NCBI RefSeq assembly: GCF_016862175.1
Contig: NZ_BOML01000019.1
Span: 248,001-312,000, forward strand
DNA from: Paractinoplanes durhamensis
GTDB lineage: Bacteria; Actinomycetota; Actinomycetes; Mycobacteriales; Micromonosporaceae
Direction of reading: 5' to 3'
DNA length: 64,000 nucleotides
Shown: positions 7,527 through 14,788 of the stretch, one piece after another
How positions within the stretch are numbered: position 1 is the first letter of the stretch
How the letters are laid out: each line of letters begins with the position of its first letter
Program-made: the position numbers and the translations under genes
The notes under the pieces: model-generated
Told to the model about the DNA's origin: nothing
Databases searched by the model: none
What the model saw: the letters and a program-made list of their open reading frames with translations, nothing else

Positions 7527-10500
7527 TCAGCCGGTCGGGGCCGGCTTCTTGCGGCGGATCACCTTCGGCATCGCGATCGGCTCGATGTCGACCGGGGCGG
7601 TCTTGATGCCGCTCAGGCCGTGCACCTCGTCCCAGCCCTTGATGGCGGCGAGGCACGCGGCGTCGTCGCCGTTCCAGTCGGCGAAGATGCCCTTCACCCC
7701 GGTGTAGTCCAGGCGCAGGCTGATCTGCGCGCCCGGCGGGGCCTGCTGCCGCACGTAGGTGGCGATGTCGCTCAGGGTGTTGGCGCACTGCTTGCACGGC
7801 GACCAGCGGCCGTCGAGCTTGGCGTTGATCTTGACGACCTTGCCGACCGCCTGCTCGGTGACCCACTTGTAGAAGTTGTACTCGGCGTGGCTGTGGTTGG
7901 TGCCGGAGACCCGGTGGGTCTTGTTGTAGGTGGCGGTCCGCACCGTGTTCGGGTCGTCGCCGCCGGGTTTCCAGATCTTGCCGAGCGGCACCCGCTCCGG
8001 GCCCATGCTGGCCGCGGCGCCCTCCTCCTCGGGGAAGGCGTGCTTGGACAGGTCGGGCGTGTCGCTGAAGCTGACCGAGGCGTTCACGATGACGTCCGAC
8101 TGCTCGGCGCGCGCGTCGGTGATCGTGGCGGCGGCCCGTTTCGCGCTGGCCGACACGTACATCTTGTATTTGCCGGACCCGCCCTCCTGGACGATCTCCA
8201 GGGTTTTCAGGCCCTTCGGGGTCAGCGTGGTGAGGATCTCGGCGCCCGCCGCCTTCAGCTGATCGACGTCGCCGATCTGCTCGTGCTTGGCGATGAGCAT
8301 CGTCTTCGCCTCCTCCTTGACGGCGATGCTCTCCTCGGTGTCTTCGTCGTCGCCGGTCTCCTCGGGGCCACCGCCGCCCAGGCCGAGCGCGGACAGCGCC
8401 GACTTGGCGAGCGACACCGCCTTGGCCATCAGCCAGTCGATCGCCTTGTCGACCAGCTCGCGCAGCTGGCCGATCAGCTTGACCAGCTCCTCCGGCACGT
8501 TGCCGAGCCCGACCTGGTTGGCGAGGAAGCCGATCGCCACCGGCACCGCCGCGGCCAGGCCCTTCTCCACCTTCTGCGCGCCGGCCGAGACGTTGCCGGC
8601 GGCCACCGCGGCGAGCGTGGTCACGTAGTCGTTGATGATCATCAGGATCTCGCGGACGTACTCGATGACCGACTGGACCGCCTTGAAGAACGCGATGCCG
8701 CTGTTGACCACGGCCATGATGCCGGTCGGGTCGAGCATGGACAGCAGCTTCATGGTGGCCTTCTCGACGATCTCGCCGACGATCCAGTCCTTCACCATTC
8801 CGAGCAGCGTGTCCCACAGGTTGCCGAGCTGGCTCTCGACGTGTTTCCAGATCGCCGCGACGCCGTTCTCCTGCACGTCCTTGACGAAGTCGAACGCGCC
8901 CTCGGCGATCGCCAGGCCCTTACGGATCTTGTCGACCGTCTCGGCCCCGATGTGGTCGCCCAGCTTCTTCCACAGTTTCTCGGTGGTGATGTCGAGGACC
9001 TGCAGCACCATCGTGAGGATCGAGCCGAACGACAGGTCGGGCGGCTTCTGGATGCCGATCGCCCCGAGCCCGCGGAACAGCCAGTCGGCCAGACCGTTCA
9101 GCAGATAGCCCACCGCCCGGTCGACGAACCCGAGGAAGCCCTGCTTGAGGGCCTCCAGCATGTTCATCAGGAAGGCGACCGGGTCGCGCTTGATGTCCTC
9201 GATGGCGGCCATCGCGTTCGAGATGATGCTGTCCAGCAGGCCGGGCGGGAAGTTCATCAGCCGCAGGATCAGCGTGATGACGACCTTGAGGACCTCGCCG
9301 GCGAACTCGACGATCCGGCCGAGCGGCTCACCGAACTTGTCGAGGATCTTGACGAACGCACCGATCGGGTTGACCAGGTCTTCCAGGGTGAGGACGTCCC
9401 AGATGCCCTTGAACGTGCCGATGATCAGCTCGCTGGAGATGCCCAGGCGCGTCATCGCGCCCTCGATCTGCGCGGCCGCGTCGGCGATCACCCCCGCCTC
9501 GGCCAGCTTCTTGTACGTCGCCTCGCCGCCCGGCAGCAGCGCGATGAACCCGCCGATCAGGTTTTCCGCGTTGCGCGCCACCGGCTTGCCGGTCACCGGG
9601 TCCTCGCCGAGCATGACCGTCATCAGGCGGTACCCGCGCAGCTTGGCGGCCTCCTGGCTGAGCCACTCCAGCAGCGCTTCCTTGATCAGCCGCAGGACCT
9701 CGGTGGCGACGTCCTTGGCGAACGTGCCGATCCGGGCGATCAGCCCCTTGGCCTGGTCGGCCAGCTTGGACAGGTTGTCGCCGAGGTTCGCGATGTTCTC
9801 CGGCTGGATGGCGTCCCAGCCGGCCTTGAACAGCGCGCTCAACTCGCCGAGGATGCCGAGGAACTGCGCGATCCGGCCGTCCAGCCAGTCGGCGGTCTTC
9901 TGCAGGGTGCCGCGCTCGCGCATCTGGGCGAGCGCGTCCTGCTTGCCGATCAGGGTCAGGAAGTCTTCCAGGATCTGGACGGTGGTGGCCTCCACCGGCG
10001 TACCCCGAAGCGGGTCTTGATGTAAGACCTTCTTGGTCAGTTCCCAGACCGGGGTGCCGACCAGGTATTTCTCCGCGAGCCCGACCGCCGCGTCCCGGAT
10101 GAGCTGCACGATCGCGTCGTAGATGCCTTTGACGAAGCCGAGCGCGTCGGCGTAGAGGCCGGACACGTGCCGGCGCACGATGGTCAGCGCGCCGTCCGGA
10201 TCGGTGAGGTCGATCTCCTTCCACGCCTGGTCGATCTCGCCCTGGATGCGTTCGAGGGTCAGGTTGTGGGCGCGCAGCCCGTCGTCGAGCATCCGGTAGG
10301 CGCCCTGCACCACGCCCAGCTCGATCAGCTTGTTGGCCACCACGTTGCCGAACGGGACGAGCCCGAGCACGCCGCGGGTGAGGCTCTCCGGGCTGCGGTC
10401 GACGTTACGGTTGGCGATCGGGTCGTAGCCGGCGACCACGGTCAGCATGTCGTACCCCGGCACGCTGCGTACCAGGTCGCGGATCGGGCCCATCAGGTAG

Positions 10501-11192
10501 TCGCTCGCGTCGCGCTGGATCGGCATCCGGTAGACGCCGACCGAGGTCTGCTGCACGACGTGGGTGGCCTCGTGCGCCATCAGCGCGAGATCGCCGGCCG
10601 ACTCGCCGGCGCCGAGGAAGATGTGTTGCCCGGTGGTGAACGCGCGGGCTCCCAGCTGCGCCGCCGCGAGCTGCGCCTTCGGGTCCGAGTGCACCAGCAC
10701 CCCGCCGAGCGGGAACCCCAGATGCTCCTCGATCTTGGCCCGCACGTCCGGCGGGATCGGCGTGCCACCGCCCGGTGAGGTGATGAGTTGTTCGAGGCCG
10801 GGTGGTGTGTTCGGCCCGTCCGGCGGTTCGCCCGCGGCAGCCGCCGGGGTGACCAGGCGGGAGATCGTGGGGACGGCACCGCTGCCCTCGGTGATCGCCT
10901 CGGACACGGCGTCGGCCTGTCGTTCGTACGGGTCACCGGGCTTGCTCACGGAGAGTTTCGGCTGGGCCAGGCGCGACAGCGCGCTGTTACCCCCGGGGGC
11001 GAAGGCTCCGAACGCGGCCGGCTGCCGATTACGGCCGGACGCCAGACGTTGCAGCGCCGCATTGCCGCCGGCGACCGCCGGCTCCGCTGCGCTTCCGCTT
11101 TCCTTGGGGGTACGCGCAACGGAGTCGACCACCGCAGCCGAGGAGCGCGACGGCTGCTCGTCCAGGGTCGGCTCGCGTGCGGACAGCTTCAC
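7527..11192 (-). CDS. DUF4157 eCIS effector candidate with C-terminal deaminase-like toxin domain
   Basis: From GTG 11192 (GGAGG 6 nt upstream) the product is 1221 residues. Residues ~150-215 are a DUF4157 domain with H207-E-A-T-H211, the marker domain of eCIS-associated cargo. Residues ~220-960 form a long helical, partly amphipathic region with repeated modules (MLTVVAGYDPIANR and RLMTVMLGEDPVTGK are two copies of one motif), like the translocation regions of large polymorphic toxins. Residues ~1010-1221 carry a deaminase-fold signature: H1102-A-E1104 in NHSHAEYNFYKW and P1132-C1133-x-x-C1136 in WSPCKQCANTL, the zinc-binding pattern of cytidine-deaminase-like toxins. No signal peptide is seen. 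It lies convergent to glnR and divergent from the receiver and sheath genes. The substrate (DNA, RNA or free nucleoside) cannot be told. No immunity gene is obvious next to it. Confidence 0.88.
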   Translation of the reverse strand: MKLSAREPTLDEQPSRSSAAVVDSVARTPKESGSAAEPAVAGGNAALQRLASGRNRQPAAFGAFAPGGNSALSRLAQPKLSVSKPGDPYERQADAVSEAITEGSGAVPTISRLVTPAAAAGEPPDGPNTPPGLEQLITSPGGGTPIPPDVRAKIEEHLGFPLGGVLVHSDPKAQLAAAQLGARAFTTGQHIFLGAGESAGDLALMAHEATHVVQQTSVGVYRMPIQRDASDYLMGPIRDLVRSVPGYDMLTVVAGYDPIANRNVDRSPESLTRGVLGLVPFGNVVANKLIELGVVQGAYRMLDDGLRAHNLTLERIQGEIDQAWKEIDLTDPDGALTIVRRHVSGLYADALGFVKGIYDAIVQLIRDAAVGLAEKYLVGTPVWELTKKVLHQDPLRGTPVEATTVQILEDFLTLIGKQDALAQMRERGTLQKTADWLDGRIAQFLGILGELSALFKAGWDAIQPENIANLGDNLSKLADQAKGLIARIGTFAKDVATEVLRLIKEALLEWLSQEAAKLRGYRLMTVMLGEDPVTGKPVARNAENLIGGFIALLPGGEATYKKLAEAGVIADAAAQIEGAMTRLGISSELIIGTFKGIWDVLTLEDLVNPIGAFVKILDKFGEPLGRIVEFAGEVLKVVITLILRLMNFPPGLLDSIISNAMAAIEDIKRDPVAFLMNMLEALKQGFLGFVDRAVGYLLNGLADWLFRGLGAIGIQKPPDLSFGSILTMVLQVLDITTEKLWKKLGDHIGAETVDKIRKGLAIAEGAFDFVKDVQENGVAAIWKHVESQLGNLWDTLLGMVKDWIVGEIVEKATMKLLSMLDPTGIMAVVNSGIAFFKAVQSVIEYVREILMIINDYVTTLAAVAAGNVSAGAQKVEKGLAAAVPVAIGFLANQVGLGNVPEELVKLIGQLRELVDKAIDWLMAKAVSLAKSALSALGLGGGGPEETGDDEDTEESIAVKEEAKTMLIAKHEQIGDVDQLKAAGAEILTTLTPKGLKTLEIVQEGGSGKYKMYVSASAKRAAATITDARAEQSDVIVNASVSFSDTPDLSKHAFPEEEGAAASMGPERVPLGKIWKPGGDDPNTVRTATYNKTHRVSGTNHSHAEYNFYKWVTEQAVGKVVKINAKLDGRWSPCKQCANTLSDIATYVRQQAPPGAQISLRLDYTGVKGIFADWNGDDAACLAAIKGWDEVHGLSGIKTAPVDIEPIAMPKVIRRKKPAPTG

Positions 11193-11366
11193 CGGCCACC
11201 TCCGGCCCTCAGCATCGGCCGCACCCGGTGCACCGGACAAGCCCCCGGAAGCATCGGTGCACCAATGGCTGCACCGCCGGACCTTTGCCTGCACCCGTAC
11301 GCGAGAGAGGCTCATTCCGGCGGAGAACCGTGGCTGCACGGGGACCCAGGGAGACGGGGTGAGGCG

Positions 11367-11699
11367 ATGACGCGGGTCCTGATGGGGGATTTCGAGGCCC
11401 TGCACCGCCTCGGCCTCGAGCAGATCCTGCGGGTCGACGGCATCGAGCTGGTCGACACCGGCGGCGACGACGTCCTCGCGCGGTTGCTCGAGGCGTTGCC
11501 CGACGTGATCGTCCTCGACCTCGACAAGGTCAGCACCGGGGATCTCGTGCACGTCATCGTGCACCGGTTCCCGCGGGTGAAGGTCGTGGCCTGCTCGTCG
11601 CAGCATCCGATGATGCGCGTGTTCCCGCCGCTGCACTACGGGGAGTTCTACGAATCCGACCTTGACCCCGCGCTGTTGACCAGCGCGGTGCAGGCCTGA
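11367..11699 (+). CDS. Stand-alone receiver-like protein
   Basis: The 110-residue protein resembles only a response-regulator receiver (VLMGDFEALHRLGLEQIL, VIVLDLDKVS, FPRVKVVACSS) and has no output domain. The candidate phospho-Asp is present in VLDLDK, but the early acidic pair and the late Lys are not typical, so phosphorylation is doubtful. ATG 11367 follows GGGGTGAGG. It ends 15 bp before the sheath gene and probably leads the structural operon. A regulatory or assembly role is inference from position. Confidence 0.75.
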   Translation: MTRVLMGDFEALHRLGLEQILRVDGIELVDTGGDDVLARLLEALPDVIVLDLDKVSTGDLVHVIVHRFPRVKVVACSSQHPMMRVFPPLHYGEFYESDLDPALLTSAVQA

Positions 11700-11714
11700 C
11701 AGGGGGAAGACTTC

Positions 11715-13349
11715 ATGGCCGCGTCGTATGGAGCACCGGGCGTCTACATCGAGGAGCAACCGAGCGGGTCGATGCCCATCGAAGGGGTGGGCACCGCGGT
11801 GGCCGCCTTCGTGGGCTTCACCGAGCGCTACGACACCGAGCAGGGCGACCCGACCGACCCGGCCGGCGTGAAGCCGCAGCTGGTGACGAGCTGGCCGCAG
11901 TACGAACGGGTCTACGGCGGCTTCGTGCCGGGCGCGATGCTGCCGCACGCCGTCCGCGGCTTCTTCGAGAACGGTGGCAGCGCCGCGTACATCTGCCGCA
12001 TCCCCACCACCGAGGGCGACGACGCGAACAACGGCGGCAAGCCGACGCTGCTGCTGCCGAGCGCCGACAACCCAGGCACCCCGAGCCTGCAGCTGTCCGC
12101 CGTGCAGTCCGGCGCCAACCTCGAGGTCGAGGTGGTTCCGCCGGCCCCGCCCGCCGAGGGCGAGGGTGAGGGCGGCGGAAGCGGCAACAGCTCCGGCGAG
12201 TACGTCCTGCGCGTCTACGAGGGCGGCGCCCTCCGCGAGGAGCTCCCCGGCCTGCAGTTCAGCGGCCGCAGCGCGCGCACCGTGGAGAAGACGGTGAACG
12301 ACCGGTCCAAGTTCGTCCGCATCGAGGTGCAGCCGCTGCAGGGCTCGTCGCTGGCCGAGCGCGCCCCGGCCGCCGGCCGCTACACCCTGCAGGCCCCGCC
12401 GGTGTCCAGCAAGTCGGTCACCCCGGCCGACCTGGTCGGCAACGAGAGCGACCGGACGGGTTACCAGGGCCTGGCGATCGCCGAGAACGTCACCATGGTC
12501 GCCATCCCCGACCTGGTCACGGTGGCCACCAAGGACGACGGCTCGATCGACGAGGAGGTCTTCCTCGGCGCGCAGAAGCAGCTGATCGACTTCTGCGAGG
12601 CCAGCCACAACAAGATGGCCATCCTCGACACCCCGCCCGGCCTCAACGCGACCCGCGCCCTCGAGTGGCGCTCGCGGCTGGCCCGCGACTCGGCGTTCGG
12701 CGCGCTCTACTACCCGAACGTCGTGGTCCCGAACCCGCTGGCCCGGCCCGGCGCCACCAACGGCGAGCTGTTCCTGACCGTGCCGACGGCCGGCCACGTC
12801 GCCGGCGTCTGGGCCCGCACCGACGCGGCCCGCGGCGTGTGGAAGGCGCCGGCCAACGAGGCGCTGCGCGGCATCGCCCGCCTGGAAAACAACGTGACCA
12901 GCGGCGAGCAGGACCTCCTGAACCCGGACGGGGTCAACTGCATCCGGTCGTTCGGCACCTACGGCACCAAGATCTGGGGCGCCCGTACGCTCGCCAAGAC
13001 CGACCCGTCGTGGCGTTACATCAACGTCCGCCGGCTGTTCAACTTCGTCGAGGAGTCGATCCAGCGCGGCACCCAGTGGGCGGTCTTCGAGCCCAACGAC
13101 TTCGACCTGTGGCAGCGGGTCAAGCGCAACATCACCTCGTTCCTGCGGGGTCTGTGGACCCAGGGCGCGCTGGTCGGCGCGACCCCGGAGCAGGCGTTCT
13201 ACGTGATGTGCGACGAGAGCAACAACCCGGCGTCCTCGGTGGACGAGGGCAGGCTCATCGTCGAGATCGGTATCGCACCGGTGAAGCCGGCCGAGTTCGT
13301 CATCTTCCGGATCAGCCAGTGGCAGGGCGGCGGAGCCGCTTCCGAGTAG
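11715..13349 (+). CDS. eCIS contractile tail sheath protein
   Basis: The 544-residue protein starts with the sheath signature YGAPGVYIEEQPSG and ends with the conserved C-terminal sheath domain (NCIRSFGTYGTKIWGARTLA, YINVRRLFNFVEESIQRGTQWAVFEPND, EIGIAPVKPAEFVIFRI). These match the phage_sheath family as in Afp2-4/Pvc2-4. The C-terminal domain forms the inter-subunit handshake that drives contraction. A Glu/Gly/Ser-rich stretch near residues 140-160 looks like a surface loop. It is the first structural gene, with GGGGGAAGACTTC before the ATG, and is followed 27 bp later by the tube gene. Only one sheath gene is present. Confidence 0.95.
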   Translation: MAASYGAPGVYIEEQPSGSMPIEGVGTAVAAFVGFTERYDTEQGDPTDPAGVKPQLVTSWPQYERVYGGFVPGAMLPHAVRGFFENGGSAAYICRIPTTEGDDANNGGKPTLLLPSADNPGTPSLQLSAVQSGANLEVEVVPPAPPAEGEGEGGGSGNSSGEYVLRVYEGGALREELPGLQFSGRSARTVEKTVNDRSKFVRIEVQPLQGSSLAERAPAAGRYTLQAPPVSSKSVTPADLVGNESDRTGYQGLAIAENVTMVAIPDLVTVATKDDGSIDEEVFLGAQKQLIDFCEASHNKMAILDTPPGLNATRALEWRSRLARDSAFGALYYPNVVVPNPLARPGATNGELFLTVPTAGHVAGVWARTDAARGVWKAPANEALRGIARLENNVTSGEQDLLNPDGVNCIRSFGTYGTKIWGARTLAKTDPSWRYINVRRLFNFVEESIQRGTQWAVFEPNDFDLWQRVKRNITSFLRGLWTQGALVGATPEQAFYVMCDESNNPASSVDEGRLIVEIGIAPVKPAEFVIFRISQWQGGGAASE

Positions 13350-13376
13350 TCCGTCGTTCTGAAGGAGGGGCGTGCA

Positions 13377-13808
13377 ATGCCTGATTTGATGACAACGTTC
13401 AACTTCGTGCTGGAGATCGGCGGAGTTGAGATGGCGAGCTTCCGCAAGTGCTCGGGTGTCGAGTCGGAGACCGAGACCATCGAGTACAAGGAAGCCACCA
13501 AGGACGGCAAGATGATCATCCGGAAGGTTCCGGGGGCGATGAAGTGGAGCGACATCACCCTGGAGCGCCGGATCGACGAGTCGAAGGCGCTGTGGGAGTG
13601 GCGCAAGCAGGTCGAGGACGGCGACGTCGACTCGGCCCGCCGCGACGGCTCGATCGTCATCAAGGACTCCTTGAAGAAGGAGGTCGCCCGGTGGAACTTC
13701 GAGAAGGGCTGGGTCTCCAAGTGGACCGGCGCCGAGCTCGACGCGGGCAGCAATGAGGTCGCCACCGAGAAGGTGACCATCACCCACGAAGGGCTTCACC
13801 GGGCATGA
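13377..13808 (+). CDS. eCIS inner tube protein 1 (T4 gp19-like)
   Basis: The 143-residue protein matches the gp19/Hcp-like tube family: FNFVLEIGGVEMASFRKCSGVESE, YKEATKDGK, ITLERRIDESKALWEWRKQV, and a C-terminal WVSKWTGAELDAGSNEVATEKVTI. Hexamers of this family stack inside the sheath and form the channel for cargo. Its stop overlaps the ATG of the chaperone gene (ATGA at 13805), which points to coupled translation and dosage control. Confidence 0.94.
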   Translation: MPDLMTTFNFVLEIGGVEMASFRKCSGVESETETIEYKEATKDGKMIIRKVPGAMKWSDITLERRIDESKALWEWRKQVEDGDVDSARRDGSIVIKDSLKKEVARWNFEKGWVSKWTGAELDAGSNEVATEKVTITHEGLHRA

Positions 13809-14164
13809 GTGGCCTGCAAACGGAATTCCCGTTCACGCTGCCGAAGGGCTACGTGGACGACGACGGCACGCTGCACAAGACCGGTGTGATGCGGCTGGCC
13901 TGCGCGCGCGACGAGATCGAGCCGCTGCGCGACGGCCGGGTGAAGGAGAACGAGGCGTACGCGACGGTGATCGTGCTGGCCCGGGTGGTCATCCAGCTCG
14001 GGTCGGTGCAGCGGGTCACCACCAAGACGATCGAGTCGCTGTTCGTCTCGGACTTCTCCTACCTGCAAGACCTCTACCGGATCATCAACTTCCAGGACCC
14101 GAGCATCCTCGAAGCCCTGGAGCCGGGCGCCCCTTTCCCGCGGACATCCGTGGAGGTGGGCTAG
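13805..14164 (+). CDS. Tail-assembly chaperone-type protein (G-like, 0-frame product)
   Basis: The 119-residue protein (LQTEFPFTLPKGYVDDDGTLH, GVMRLACARDEIEPL, YATVIVLARVVIQLG, IESLFVSDFSYLQDLYRIIN) belongs to the phage tail assembly family found between the two tube genes of eCIS loci. It is probably a transient chaperone of tube or tape assembly. Codons A-P-F at 14129-14137 contain the -1 slippery heptamer C CCT TTC. A ribosome slipping there would go on into the DUF6760-like frame and make a 175-residue fusion (111 + 64 residues), as in lambda G/GT. Normal decoding ends at TAG 14162-14164. Confidence 0.85.
   Translation: MSGLQTEFPFTLPKGYVDDDGTLHKTGVMRLACARDEIEPLRDGRVKENEAYATVIVLARVVIQLGSVQRVTTKTIESLFVSDFSYLQDLYRIINFQDPSILEALEPGAPFPRTSVEVG
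14131..14137 (+). other. Predicted -1 ribosomal frameshift site (C CCT TTC)
   Basis: The heptamer has the exact X XXY YYZ form in the reading frame of the gene (GCC CCT TTC). A Shine-Dalgarno-like GGAG (14119-14122) lies 8 nt upstream, the placement that stimulates slippage in dnaX. A small stem (14138-14143 with 14148-14153) follows, but with no spacer, so its role is unsure. The -1 frame is open from here to TGA 14329-14331. Confidence 0.6.
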
Positions 14165-14331
14165 GGCACTACGCGCAGGACGAGCTCTGGCAGGAGATCG
14201 CCTTTCTGGCTTATCACCTGCACTGGGACTTCGACCGGCTGCTCGACCTGGAACACGGCGACCGGATCCGCCTCCTGCGGGAGGTGGGCGGCCTGAACGA
14301 ACGCGCATGGCAAGGAGTGGCTGGTGGCTGA
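14137..14331 (+). CDS. DUF6760-like small protein, readable only as -1 frameshift extension
   Basis: In the -1 frame relative to the chaperone gene, 64 codons end at TGA 14329-14331. The core HYAQDELWQEIAFLAYHLHW followed by DFDRLLDLEHGDRIRLLREV is clearly protein-like and resembles the short DUF6760 proteins that follow tail-assembly genes in actinobacterial eCIS loci. No ATG, GTG, TTG or CTG precedes this core in frame over the preceding ~60 nt, so it lacks an independent start. A good ribosome site (GGAGG 14152-14156) is followed by CTA GGG CAC in this frame. Expression by frameshift from 14131 is the simplest explanation. A rare non-canonical start or a sequencing error are alternatives. 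It ends 8 bp inside the next tube gene. Confidence 0.7.
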   Translation, partial: PADIRGGGLGHYAQDELWQEIAFLAYHLHWDFDRLLDLEHGDRIRLLREVGGLNERAWQGVAGG

Positions 14332-14788
14332 CGAGAAGAACCTCCGACCGCCCTTCGCCGGCAAGTTCCACTTCAAAGTCGGTGACCTCGACATCGGGAT
14401 GTTCACCGAGGTGACCGGCCTGGCCGTGTCCATCGACGTGGAGGAGCTGCCGGAGGGTGGGCAGAACGCGTACACGCACAAGCTGCTCGGCCGGATGCGC
14501 TGGCCGAACATCGTGTTCAAGCGCGGCCTGACCAACTCCGACGCGCTGTTCACCTGGCTGTCCAGCTTCTCCGGGGCCGGCCTGACCGGTAAGTCGAACA
14601 AGATCACCGCCGGCACCGGCTCGATCAGCGTGCTCTACCAGTCCGGCAAGCCCTACCGCACCTGGTCCCTGATCGGCGTGAAGCCGGTCAAGTGGACCGG
14701 CCCGCGCCTGGCCGCGTCCTCCCGTGACCTGGCCATCGAGGAGCTGGAGGTGTGCCACAGTGGCTTCACCGTCACCGTCGGGAAGTAA
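14324..14788 (+). CDS. eCIS inner tube protein 2 (gp19-like, tube initiator type)
   Basis: The 154-residue protein is the second tube-like paralogue: FAGKFHFKVGDLDIGMFTEVTGL, ALFTWLSSFSGAG, PYRTWSLIGVKPVKWTGPRLA. In characterised particles the second tube protein (Afp5/Pvc5-like) forms the first ring on the baseplate. GTG 14324 has AGGAG 6 nt upstream. It overlaps the preceding small frame by 8 bp. Confidence 0.92.
   Translation: MADEKNLRPPFAGKFHFKVGDLDIGMFTEVTGLAVSIDVEELPEGGQNAYTHKLLGRMRWPNIVFKRGLTNSDALFTWLSSFSGAGLTGKSNKITAGTGSISVLYQSGKPYRTWSLIGVKPVKWTGPRLAASSRDLAIEELEVCHSGFTVTVGK

Noticed and set aside
11193..13799. Open minus-strand extension of the DUF4157 protein to over 2000 residues
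   Set aside because: The sequence beyond 11192 is antisense to the sheath and tube genes, has no domain-like content, and GTG 11192 has a perfect GGAGG ribosome site.
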